From Cryptomeria japonica (lineage: Eukaryota; Streptophyta; Pinopsida; Cupressales; Cupressaceae), in contig NC_081405.1 in assembly GCF_030272615.1 (NCBI RefSeq), positions 651,826,920 through 651,890,919 of the forward strand: 64,000 bases of DNA, written 5' to 3'. Made by a program: the position numbers and the translations under genes. The first letter of the stretch is position 1. Each line of letters begins with the position of its first letter. Below, in pieces: positions 47,092-57,706 of this stretch. The notes under the pieces are model-generated. The model did not search any database, was not told the DNA's origin, and was given only the letters and a program-made list of their open reading frames with translations.

Positions 47092-48430
47092 TAGTACAAC
47101 TAAATCATTAGTCACAAAATGAAACAAAATAATCTAAAACATACAAAATTGATCTTAACTGCAAAATGTTCCACAAAATCATACAAAAAAATAAGGAATG
47201 ATAGTACAACTAAATCATTAGTCACAAAATGAAACAAAATAATCTAAAACATACAAAATTGATCTTAACTCCAAAATGTTCCACAAAATCTTACAAAAAA
47301 ATAAAAAAATTTGAGTAGAGGTAAATATTTATCACCAAGTATAAATATTGGCAACGTATGTTCTATCATAGAACTATCAATCCTAGCCCTGTCTGCTATC
47401 CTAGTCTTCCCTAGAGGCCCTACTTGAGTGTATCCTCTAAGCAACTTATCCAATCGACAGCATATGTTTATCACAGAACTTCTGATTCACCCTTGAAGAC
47501 ACAAATGTGCTTTCATGACACAAACACGTTTGAATACTTCATAAACTACAAACAGGGCTGCTATTCCAAAATTTACACTCGTTTTTGGATTGATTGTGTT
47601 TTTCCCTGCATACCCTTTTGCTTCTCACTCACCTTAAGATTCACAAGTAAACACATCCATAACTACTTAACTTGTGAATCTTACTTATTATCAACTAAGA
47701 GGAGACAGTAGAAATAAGAAAGAAAGCAAAACACCAACAACAATAGTTGCTCCCTGGCGGATGATGCAAGTAGGCATAGGAATCACAAGCTCTGACCTCG
47801 CCGGGTCCTCCTCCAATCACTCCTCTGTGAGGTAGTCCTGCGTACTCAACACTCCTAATCAAGGCATAAATGACATATGAACTCATGTGGAAGGACTTAG
47901 TAGCCTTGAGTCTCCTCAACTGTACGTCCAAGCAATGGCTAATCATCCTAGCCCAATGTATCGTGCCTTTAGAAACCTACCCCCTAGGCTAGTAGCCCTA
48001 TTTGGTGATAAAATTGATCTTAACTCCAAAATGTTCCACAAAATCATACAAAAAAATTAAAAAATTTGAGTAGAGGTAAATATTTATTGACAAGGAGGAA
48101 TTTCTATTATAGAAAAATACTACTTTAGTAGCGTTAACTTTTAACTGTCAAAGTTTTAGATTATTTTGTTTCATTTTGTGACTAATGATTTAGTTGTACT
48201 ATCATTCCTTATACCTCCTTTAGAAACCTACCCCCTAGGCTAGTAGCCCTATTTGGTGATAAAATTGATCTTAACTCCAAAATGTTCCACAAAATCATAC
48301 AAAAAAATAAAAAAATTTGAGTAGAGGTAAATATTTATCACCAAGTAAATATTTATGTGCAAGTTATCACCAAGTAGAGGTAAATATTTATCACCAAGTT
48401 AATGCAAAAGTTTTATGTGCATTAACTAAT

Positions 48431-48613
48431 AATCCATGTACTTAGTTAAAGCATATTCTCCACAAAACAATAAATAATAATATTGGTGGATGGTAACTCA
48501 TCATAGAGTATTATAGGTTCATACAAGATAGTATGAAATGGCATCATTCCACCATGCAATACAAGATAGTAAATTGTTTTGTGGAGAATGTGCTTTAACT
48601 AAGTACATGGATT
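48431..48613. repeat. Inverted repeat, 41-bp arms
   Basis: The arm 48431-48471 ('aatccatgtacttag...caaaacaat') pairs with 48573-48613 with one mismatch seen. The spacer is about 101 bases and differs from the other modules. The shape is MITE-like, but no separate target duplication was confirmed. Confidence 0.75.
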
Positions 48614-48983
48614 ATAGTAGTTTTTACCGCTATTTATAAAATGTCAGTTTGTAAGAAAATATGAGGTATAATATATTTTTTTAAAGTTGTGACAAGGAGG
48701 AATTTCTATTATAGAAAAATACTACTTTAGTAGCGTTAACTTTTAACTGTCAAAGTTTTAGATTATTTTGTTTCATTTTGTGACTAATGATTTAGTTGTA
48801 CTATCATTCCTTATACCTCCTTTAGAAACCTACCCCCTAGGCTAGTAGCCCTATTTGGTGATAAAATTGATCTTAACTCCAAAATGTTCCACAAAATCAT
48901 ACAAAAAAATAAAAAAATTTGAGTAGAGGTAAATATTTATCACCAAGTAAATATTTATGTGCAAGTTATCACCAAGTAGAGGT

Positions 48984-49459
48984 AAATATTTATCACCAAG
49001 TTAATGCAAAAGTTTTATATTTTGAGAATGTGCTTTAACTAAGTACATGGAATTCCTTATAATATATTTTTTTAAAGTTGTGACAAGGAGGAATTTCTAT
49101 TATAGAAAAATACTACTTTAGTAGCGTTAACTTTTAACTGTCAAAGTTTTAGATTATTTTGTTTCATTTTGTGACTAATGATTTAGTTGTACTATCATTC
49201 CTTATACCTCCTTTAGAAACCTACCCCCTAGGCTAGTAGCCCTATTTGGTGATAAAATTGATCTTAACTCCAAAATGTTCCACAAAATCATACAAAAAAA
49301 TAAAAAAATTTGAGTAGAGGTAAATATTTATCACCAAGTAAATATTTATGTGCAAGTTATCACCAAGTAGAGGTAAATATATTATAAGGAATTCCATGTA
49401 CTTAGTTAAAGCACATTCTCAAAATATAAAACTTTTGCATTAACTTGGTGATAAATATT
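48984..49459. repeat. Inverted repeat, about 84-bp arms, enclosing one module copy
   Basis: The arm 48984-49067 ('aaatatttatcaccaag...aatatattt') pairs with about 49374-49459 without a mismatch that I could see. The enclosed 300 bases are the third copy of the two-module unit. Confidence 0.75.
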
Positions 49460-51487
49460 TTTTATACCTCCTTTAGAAACCTACCCCCTAGGCTAGTAGC
49501 CCTATTTGGTGATAAAATTGATCTTAACTCCAAAATGTTCCACAAAATCATACAAAAAAATTACCATTTTAGGTATCCTTTTGGGAGTTACACTCATCTC
49601 CAAAATGGTTTGCTCAGGTCTGCACTTTCAGGGTTTGAACCCTTTAGAGGCCAAGAGACCTAACAAGGGCAATTAGGCCTATTTTACAAAAAAAACTATT
49701 AGTTCTTTAATCCAATCAGGAAAATAAACTTCATGAGTATGTGGGGATGGTGGTTAATCTCTAATCACATGGTTTCACATTTGGAATCCACTGCTATAAT
49801 GTTTTGTGATGAGTGTCCTGAACTTGCCTAAGATAGTCACATAGCGATGCCTACCTAGTTTTGCTTCTTTCTCCTCACAACCAAGTCTTCCCTACAAAAA
49901 CCCATGAAAAACTTAATTTACATTGACCATTATTTTACTCCACCAAAGGAATTAACTTCTAGAGGAAGGAGATGCAATATATGGCCATTTTCAATTAAAA
50001 CCCTTGCCAAACCCTTACTTTTCGGGTAACAATCAGAAAAATGGAGGGTTCTCACTGCACAGACAAAATCAAAGTCTTACATCACCACCAAATCAAATCT
50101 AGTTCATTCCTCCATGTGATTCATGAATGGTGTCACTCAATTCAATCTGTACAAGCATGTACAATCCTTGCAAACTCTGAATTTCTAGGAAACTTTAGTA
50201 TTTCAGTGTTTTATTGTTTCACAACTTCAAACCACAACATTAGAAACCTTGGGAATCATGTCCACAAGGTTTATAAAACTCTCCAATGGTTTTTAACTTA
50301 ATTTGGACGAGGTTGGAGTCATTGAAAGGCTTCCCCCCAATCGTATTTAAAAAGTTGCACTTTTGCACTCAAAAGTTGCAATTTTGCACAAAATATTGTC
50401 AAACTTTCTAAGGTTGGGATCCACACACTTGGATCAACCAAACACCCTTAAAACATGCCAAAAACTTGTCAGACACAAAACTAAACCTTCTACTACCCCT
50501 ATTGACCACATTGTCCCAATTGGCTTATCAAATTGACTAATTGGTGAATGGGTTCACATGGTGGGGTTTATTGAATATATGAAACAAGACACAAGACACA
50601 CTAAGACAACCATTATGGTCCTAATATTCATCCTAAGATCCATGATTTTCCTATTGATGAGGTGCACCTACACCATAAACCCAACCCAATCTCCAATGAT
50701 CAACCAAATCCTCTACCCGAATGCTATTACATTATTCGCACATTACATATCCATATCCCATTCCCTGACCATGATCTACAATGAGATCTTACATCATATA
50801 TATACAAACCCTCAACCACAAAAAATTAGGTTGGCCATGAGACAATAAACTAATTACATAATTACAAAACATTTTGGCCTTAGACCAAACAAATAATATC
50901 CAATGCATAAGACATTCTAGAAACGTATCGAGAAGTCCAATCCACATGTTACATTAAGATGAACCATAACTTAGATATATCGAGACCCAATTTAGGTCCA
51001 TACATGCTAAGGAAATGATCTCACTCAACCAAGTCTCCAACATGATCACCATCAACATATTGAAACTTCACTAGAAGCTACACCAACACCACTTATACAT
51101 ACCACCAAAGATCTTCAACAACGCTATGCCGGTGAAACCCTCGTCGGAACAACAAACCAAGCTTGTCAGCATACAAGAAAGCATTTGATCATAAAATCAA
51201 AACCAAATGACTGAGCATGAATCAGAGTAGCTTGAGTAAGCCAATTCCATAAGCCAAACATACTAGAGCATACCTGATCATCATGATCTAATCCAATAAG
51301 AAACCAAGCAACCTTCCAGGATCAAAAGGATATCAGTAAAGCAACCAAAACACTACCAGGATCAGAACAATTATGGTAAAGCAACCAAAATAGCTAGTGT
51401 TGACATCAATGACAAAACATCAATGCAACACATGATCAATTCCACCAAATTTCCAACAGTTCTGCTAGTTAACTTGCTTACAATTAA

Positions 51488-51975
51488 TAGATATCTATTT
51501 GTTATTCCATATAAAAATGGACAAGTCAACCATTTTGAGCATTCAAGCAAACTTAGGTCTTTTTGGTAGACAATACTATTACATCAACATTTTGCTTCAA
51601 AATTGTGGGTACATTTGATGTAATTCATAAGGAGGTATCTTCATGGTATACTCTTACGTCTTGATTTATTATCATGCATGTCATTTCAAGTAATGATCAT
51701 ATAAAACTTTTTTGTTCATGTTGTTAATGTTTCTTAAGAAGATTCTATTAAATTAAAGCAATCTAGTCATTGGTTTGGTTAAGAAACTTAGTTTTTCTCA
51801 TGGCTTGGCAATGTAGGGGTTGGGAAAATCATGGAAATATCTAATTCAACTATCGAATCAAAGAAGCAAGGTTTTTTTGATTGGAGAATCTAAGGAACAA
51901 AGGGGACAATGCATTATTCATAATATCATATCATAGTGGTTCATTACAGCTGTCCTATTTTCATTAGGGTTGTCC
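51488..51975. other. Non-coding DNA between solo LTR E and Cop1
   Basis: AT-rich single-copy-looking sequence with no supported gene or repeat. Its left neighbour is the ATTAA duplication of solo LTR E. On the right it joins Cop1 at an internal point of the LTR, so a deletion took the LTR start. Confidence 0.5.
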
Positions 51976-53348
51976 TAGGTTCATGGTTATGGGAACTGAC
52001 ACATGGAAGCGTTGTATGACTATCAGTTGGTAGTCTCAACTTTAGGGTTTCCGGTTGAAGTGCTTCAAGCCTGAATGGCTCAACTGCTGACATTGTGTGA
52101 TGAGTTAGCAATGTCATAAAGAACAGATCATGTTGCCATGACAACCTTGTGCGTGTGAAGGATCTTGCATAAAGGAGATTATTCATATCTACCTCGGGAA
52201 TGTGTGAAGTTTGTAAAATGGTGATAACATGTGATGGGTTATTAGCTACCATGAAATCGGTGAAAATAGATGATGGAGAATGTCTTGAGATTAGATCAAG
52301 ACTGTTGCAATTAATGGAATGTTCTCAATGGCTAGGATTGAACTGTTTGAATTCTTTAACCTAACAGGTTTAGGGTTTACGATTTATGCTACTGACCTAT
52401 CTATTTTCCTAAAAGGTTGATGTTGTGTCTCTTTCTGAGGTTGTTGGCAAAATTTGTGTGTGTGTATCCAAGAGAAGGGATACATAATTCTTGCTAGACC
52501 AAAAGGAGAGAAGTGATACCTGTAGAGTATAAGTGCAGAAGGTGAAGAGGAGCTTAAGTGGATCTGCATTGGCATTGAGTGTTGTTACCAGATCATTGTA
52601 ATACCTGTTGATCTTTAACCACCTCAACAGTTGGAAAATCCCTTAATAGGGTAGCCTTAACTGGCTTGCTGGAAATCCTTTAACAGGGTAATTCAAAGCT
52701 ACTGTGTTCGGAATCCTTTAGCTATTGAGTTCTTGAAATCCTCTAACAAGTTAACCTTTAACAAGGTTTAACCCTTAACTGAGTATTGTAGCCATCCCTT
52801 AACCGGGTGATCTATAATAGGATCGGTTCCTAGCAGAACCTTTTGTAATGTCTCTAACCAGACAAGGCTCCTAAGAGAGCGGACTTCTAAAAAGTTCAAA
52901 AATAGCTTGTGTGTATTCATCCCCACCTTGGTTTTTTCCAGTTGGGTTTCCACGTGAAAAAATATGTGTGTCATGTGTGATGCTTTTATCTTGTGATGCT
53001 TTCCTATTGTCTGTCAAGCATATGATGGTTCTGTGTTTTATGCATGTCAATAAAACATGTTGAACTAGTTGTTATTATGATCTAATGATAGATTATATGT
53101 TTATGCATAAGGGTGAGATGGTAGTGTAGCCTTGAGTTGAGTGAAAAGCTAAGTGAGTAACAAGTTAATGCTTGTCTCAGACATTCTTAGCTTTACTCGT
53201 TGCACTCTATTTTAAGTTGGTGTCACTGTCTGCCAGTCATTTGAAGTGTCTGCTGTCAAACCGGTTTTGGACTGTATTTTTGTCTATACTGATTCACCCC
53301 CCTCTCTCAGTACCAATTTGGTACTACTCTCTCATCATTAAGTTATCA
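51976..53348 (+). repeat. 5' LTR of Cop1, missing about 150 bp at its start
   Basis: It aligns with the 3' LTR from 'tggttatgggaac' (about 51983 against 57859) to ...AAGTTATCA. The first 150 bases of the 3' LTR (57707-57858) have no counterpart here. Confidence 0.85.
52636..52808 (+). repeat. Mini-hairpin repeats in Cop1 5' LTR
   Basis: A series of degenerate units of the type AATCCCTTAAYAGGGTA occurs (CCCTTAATAGGG, CCTTTAACAGG, CCCTTAACCGGG and weaker ones between), each nearly palindromic. The same array is in the 3' LTR at 58479-58651. Confidence 0.6.
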
Positions 53349-53350
53349 AT

Positions 53351-53362
53351 TGGTATCAGAGC
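53351..53362 (+). other. Primer-binding site of Cop1 (tRNA-iMet type)
   Basis: A perfect TGGTATCAGAGC, two bases after the LTR end (...TTATCA, 53348). Confidence 0.95.
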
Positions 53363-53419
53363 ATCCTCCAGGTCCTCTATGTTATAAGCTTAACCACTTG
53401 AGGTAAAGATCCCAGTCAA

Positions 53420-54294
53420 ATGATGAAGAGGGAAGGTCCAAAGTTTAACAGGAAAAATTTCATTATATGGAAAAATAGAATGAAGATATTCATCAGAAGC
53501 ATGGGTACTCAACACTCGAGCTATGTTGAGACTGCCTATGTTTCTCCTACCGGTACCCTTACCGATGACCAGAAGAGAGAGATGCAGGAGAATGGGCAAG
53601 TCATGGAAGCCCTGATTAGTAGTTTATCCAACATTGAGTTTATTGATGTCTAGGATAAGGTAAATCCCAAAGAGGTATGGGATATTCTTGAAAATATCTA
53701 TGGCGGTGATGAACATGTAAAATAGGCTAAGGAAGAAAGCCTTAAAGGGAAGTTTGAAGATATGCGGATGGTTGAAGGTGAGACCATTCAATAGTATGGA
53801 ATAAGGATCAAAACTGTTGTTGGAGATATCAAGAGTGCAGGTGGTAAAATAGAAGATGCCACTATGGTAAGAAAAGTCCTGAGATCCCTATTGCCAGTCT
53901 ATGCAATAAGGGTTGTTGCTATTCAGGAGTTGAGATCAATAGACAAGACTAAGGTATCCCTGGACTCCATCATAGATAAGTTGACAACCTATTAGCTAAA
54001 TAGTTTTGATGGCAATGTTCAAAATATTGAATCAGCTTTTAAAGCTTCTGTTATACCATCCAGAAAAGGAAAAGAAGCAAGCACTAGTGATGAAACAAGA
54101 TAGAGTAGAGTGATGGATGATGAGGAGTTTCTGATGGAATTTGAAGCTCTTCTTGCCAGGAAATTTCCAAAAGCAACTGGCAAATACAAAGTAAGCTACC
54201 TTTGTAATGCTTTTCTTGCAACTGGATAGGACATATTGCTGTAAACTGTCCTAATGGTGACAACAAAGACAAACCAGAAAGGTACAAGAAATTC
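53420..54294 (+). pseudogene. Cop1 gag
   Basis: From ATG 53420 the frame reads MMKREGPKFNRKNFIIWKNR, then LTDDQKREMQENGQVMEALI, a stop at about 53651, VWDILENIYGGDEHV, a stop, LKGKFEDMRMVEGETIQ, a stop, RKVLRSLLPVYAIRVVAIQE and LDSIIDKLTTY. This is a UBN2-type copia gag. The zinc knuckle is intact in another frame at 54208-54249 (CFSCNWIGHIAVNC, CX2CX4HX4C), so at least one frameshift lies between 54150 and 54208. At least four stops make it non-functional. Confidence 0.85.
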
Positions 54295-54321
54295 AAAGGA
54301 GGAAACCAGAGAAACTATATT

Positions 54322-55330
54322 GTGGTAGTTGATGAAGGTTTCACAGATGAAGAATCAGAGGATGAAGAAAATGAAGATATTGTGTTTGTTGCTGTCAAGG
54401 AAGATGTGTCAGACAAGAAGGCTCTTGTCTCCCAGTTTGATAATTCCAATGAGTGGATCATTGACAGTGGCTGTTCTCACCATATGATTGGTGACCGGAG
54501 AAAGTTTCTATCCTTGGAGGAGTATGATGGTGGTGTGGTTCTCTTTGGCAATGATGCACCATGCATGGTCAAAGGTAGAGGGTCCATCTCTCTGAATGGA
54601 AAGAGTAGTGCTGACAATATGTATTGGGTTGATGGTCTCAGACACAACCTTCTAAGTGTTGCTCAGCTAAATGACAGTGGCCTCACTCTGAAATTCAAGA
54701 ATGGAGTTTGCAGAATCAAAGGAAAGAATGGTGAATTGGTGGCCACTAGCATGCAGACCAAAGGTAACCTATTTTATCTGAATGCAAATATAAGTACATG
54801 TCTTATGGTTAAATTTGATGATAGCTAGATATGGCATAGGAGACTCTGCCATGTAAACTTTGATAACATTGTGAAGGCTAGTAAGATCAAGGTAGTTAGA
54901 GGGTTGCCAGTGCTAAGCAAACTAGATAATACCTTGTGTAGAGAGTGTCAATTGGGGAAAATGTCTTCCTCAACCTTTAAAGGTAAATCTTTCACTGCTG
55001 ACAACTTGCTTGATCTTGTGCATACTGATTTGTGTGGTCCTATGAAAACTAGAAGTGTGCAGGGTGATAGGTACTTCATGATTCTCACTGATGACTGCTG
55101 AAGAATGATGTGGGTCAAATTCTTGAAAGACAAGTCTAAAGCCTTTGTAAAGTTCAAAGCTTTTAGAGCTTTAGTGGAGAAGGAAAGTAGTAAAAGGATC
55201 AAGTGCCTGAGAACTTATCAAGGAGGAAATTGTCTACCCCCCAGACTCCATAGCAGAATGGCCTAGCAGAGAGGAATAACTAGACTGTGGTTGAAGCAGC
55301 TAGAACCATGTTGATTCAAGGAAAGGTAGC
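54322..55330 (+). pseudogene. Cop1 protease and integrase
   Basis: An acidic linker (GFTDEESEDEENED) leads to the protease core IIDSGCSHHMIGD (DSG at about 54462-54470), which is intact. The protein continues through GLRHNLLSVAQLNDSG to a stop (54826-54828) just before IWHRRLCHVNF, the start of the HHCC domain (CRECQLGK). The integrase core has LVHTDLCGP and YFMILTDDC followed by a stop. A deletion of about 60 bases near 55222-55235 removed the GEF region and distorts the stretch before the catalytic Glu. The TPQQN motif region is degraded, so integrase is dead. Confidence 0.9.
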
Positions 55331-55352
55331 TCACACCTTTTGAAGAGAATCA

Positions 55353-57442
55353 GTGAGAACTATAGTCTACACAATGAACCGGGTACTCATCAAGAAAGGC
55401 AAGGATAAAACTCCTTATGAGTATTGGACCGGTAAGACACTTGTGGTTAGCTACTTTAGAGTGTTTGGTAGCAAATGTTACATCAAGAAGAGTGAACACC
55501 AGAGAAAATTTGATGTGAAATGTGATGAGGGAATATTCCTTGGATATTCCACCAAGAGCAAAGCTCTCAAGTGTTTCAACAATAGAACTCAGGGAATTAT
55601 GGAAAGCATCAATGTAAGAGTTGATGAAACCTCTGAGAAAACTAAGGAAACCGATAGTGAGCAAGCAGTAAACAAACTGGTTGCAACCTTTTGGGAACTA
55701 GTTGTCAGTCAACTGAGTACCAGTAATAGTGTTCCTACACCGGCAAATGTAGATGCTGATACTGATGGAGATGAGGATTTAGAAGAAAAGCAAGAGGAAT
55801 CCATCAAGACCATTCCTCGGTATGTCAAGCTGAATCATGATCCTAATCAGATCATAGGAGATAAGGATGCAGGAATCCTTACAAGAAGAAAGGTCAAAGA
55901 AAACTCATGTATGATCTCTAAATTTAAGCCTAAATCATTTAAAGAGGCATATAAGGATGAAGACTGGATCAAGGCAATGGAAGAGGAACTTGACCAGATA
56001 GAGAAAAATGGTACATGTTCCTTGGTACCTAGACCGGAGAACAAAAATGTTATTGGTACCAAATGGGTCTTCAGAAATAAGCTGAATGAGGATGGCACAG
56101 TGATTAGAAACAAAGCCAGATTGGTGTGCAAAGGATATGCCCAAGAAGAAGGAGAAGACTATGGAGAAACCTTTTCTCCTGTAGCCAAATTGGAAGGAGT
56201 TCATATGCTTCTTGCATATGCAGCTTTTAAAGGTTTCAAGGTATATCAAATGGATGTAAAATCTGCATTTCTAAATGGTGTACTTGAAGAGGAGGTGTAT
56301 ATAGAGCAACCAGATGGGTTCTCCCTATCTGAAGATAGTGATATGGTGTGCAGGCTACATAAAGCCTTATATGGTCTAAAGCAGGCACCTAGAGCTTAAT
56401 ATGAAAGTTTGCATTCCCATCTTGTGGAGATTGGATTTGAGAGAACAAGTGAAGATAGAAATATATACTTGAGGTCTAAAGGAGATCAAATCTTGATCTG
56501 TGAGGTTTTTGTTGATAACATTATCTTTGGTGGGGATGACAAGATGAGTCATGAGTTTGCTGATGAGATGAAGAAAGAGTTTGAGATGTCACTCATAGGG
56601 GAGATTAAGTTCTTCATTGGACTATAGATCTAGTAGATGAAGGATGGAATCTTTATCACTCAATCCAAATATGTCAAATAAGTGTTGAAGACTTTTGGCA
56701 TGGAAGAGAGCAAACCGGTTGGTACATCGATGGTGACCGGTTGTAAACTATCCAAAGAGGATGACTTAGCATTGGTTGACGAGAAGGAATACTGATCAAT
56801 GATTGGTAAGTTGCATTATGTAGTGCATAGCAGACCATATATTGCACATGCAGTTGGCATTATTGCAAGGTTCTACAAAAGTCCAAGAGAATCCCACTTG
56901 GTTGTAGTCAAGCAGATTCTTAGGTATTTGAAGGGACCTGTTGACTATGGATTGTGGTATCCATATAGCAAGGATTTCACCTTGAATGTGTTCACAGATG
57001 CTGATTGGGCTGGTAATGTAGATGACCGAAAAAGCACAACTGGTGGTGCATTCTTCCTTGGTGGTAGACTAGTCTCATGGATGAGTAAGAAGCAGAGTTG
57101 TATCTCTCAATCTACAACGGAAGTAGAGTATGTTGCAGCTTTCATGAACTGCACTCAAACAATTTGGATGAAGCATGTATTAAATGGCTTCAAAGTTCCT
57201 GTATTTGAACCGGTAAGTATATTCTGTGATAACACAAGTGCTATCAATATTTCAAAGAATCCTGTTTTACATTCTAGATCCAAGCATTTTGAGCTTAAGT
57301 ATCATTTCTTGAGGGAAAAGGTTCAGAATAAAGAGATTGCACTGGAACATGTTTCTAGTAAGGAGTAGTTAGCAGACATATTCACCAAGCCTCTCCCAAA
57401 GGATAAATTTGTGTATTTAAGAGGTGAATTAGGGGTACTACC
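55353..57442 (+). pseudogene. Cop1 integrase C-terminus, reverse transcriptase and RNase H
   Basis: The open segment 55353-56399 (348 codons) holds the integrase C-terminal [14 protein letters not shown] and FGSKCYIKK stretch, an acidic linker, and the RT start ([43 protein letters not shown]). After a stop (56397-56399) the active-site box reads FVDNIIFGGDD, where the second catalytic Asp is Asn. RNase H (56799-57368) shows VFTDADWAGNVDDRKSTTGG, STTEVEYVA and CDNTSAINISKNP, then LADIFTKPLP after one stop. Six or more stops exist in total. Confidence 0.92.
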
Positions 57443-57706
57443 CCTTCAGGAGGTGAACTAAAGGTATATGCTCCACATTAGTCATGTATTTCATAGTCAA
57501 AATTTTCTTCAGGATTGATGTGTTGAAGGATGTTACTCCTTAGGGGGAGCAACATAATGGAACAGGGAAGCTTGTGCCTCCACTTTGACATTATTGTCAA
57601 AGGGGGAGAAGATGTGAAGTGAAGAAGATATCTGCACAAATTAGGGGAGAAGATGTGAAGTGGAGAGATATCTTTGTATATTGCCATCAATGCCAAAGGG
57701 GGAGAT
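57443..57706 (+). other. Cop1 3' region with two polypurine tracts
   Basis: Purine-rich tracts appear near 57541-57551 (TAGGGGGAGCA) and 57600-57611 (AAAGGGGGAGAAG). The LTR-adjacent one is AAAGGGGGAGA at 57695-57705. No coding sequence. Confidence 0.8.

Larger units (their letters stand above)
46846..49562. repeat. Scrambled near-identical repeat modules inside F
   Basis: A core module ('ttatacctcctttagaaacc...ccctaggctagtagccc...ccacaaaatcatac', about 95-130 bp) starts at 46851, 47966 (truncated), 48210, 48811, 49202 and 49462 on the plus strand, and appears inverted at about 47030-47091. A second module ('gacaaggaggaatttctattatag...', about 110 bp) precedes it at 48089, 48691 and 49082. 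Partial and inverted pieces alternate at 47010-47360. Copies look nearly identical by eye, so duplication was recent or was homogenised. Confidence 0.85.
46572..50675. mobile_element. Insertion F: 4.1-kb TG...CA element, probably a solo LTR, full of internal repeats
   Basis: It starts TGATGCAGAGCCC and ends CACCTACACCA, flanked by perfect TAAAC duplications (46567-46571 and 50676-50680). TG...CA ends plus a 5-bp duplication fit an LTR retroelement. No direct terminal repeat, primer-binding site or coding region was seen inside, so a solo LTR or a very short non-autonomous element is likely. Strand is unknown. The outer parts (46572-46845, 47361-47965, 49563-50675) are ordinary non-coding sequence; the rest is the repeat block described separately. 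Confidence 0.75.
40169..51458 (-). mobile_element. Cop2: complete but decayed copia element, minus strand
   Basis: On the minus strand: 5' LTR (51458-46071, interrupted by insertion F), primer-binding site (46068-46057), gag-protease-integrase-RT-RNase H (46012-41851), polypurine tract (41470-41459), 3' LTR (41458-40169). The flanks are GTTCC (40164-40168) and GTTCT (51459-51463), a near-perfect 5-bp duplication inside solo LTR E. The order protease-integrase-RT-RNase H is the defining copia order. It is related to Cop0 and Cop3 at protein level. Confidence 0.9.
46071..51458 (-). repeat. 5' LTR of Cop2, split by insertion F
   Basis: The LTR occupies 46071-46571 and 50681-51458 (with TAAAC repeated at 50676-50680). 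The break lies inside 'cttacataaac|ccaacccaatctccaatg', continuous in the 3' LTR near 40671-40696. It ends on the plus strand ...TTTCCAACA at 51458, the minus-strand TGTTGG start. Confidence 0.85.
39322..51482 (+). mobile_element. Solo LTR E, split by Cop2
   Basis: The first part (39322-40168) starts TGTTGGGAAAATGG. It contains TATAAATA at 39733-39740 and a U5-like 'ctcccaaaagggttttccccacg' stretch near 40027, which sets the plus orientation. It is cut at 40168 by Cop2 and its last bases (51464-51482, ...GCTTACA) lie on the other side. ATTAA flanks both ends (39317-39321 and 51483-51487). The restored length is about 866 bp. No primer-binding site or polypurine tract adjoins it, so it is a solo LTR of an element type otherwise absent here. 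Confidence 0.75.

Noticed and set aside
47424-47946. Open frames in F between repeat blocks
   Set aside because: Overlapping frames on both strands, no motif, and no conservation signal.
46572-50675. F as a DNA transposon or MITE because of its internal inverted repeats
   Set aside because: The outer ends are TG...CA with a 5-bp duplication, not terminal inverted repeats; the inverted repeats are internal.
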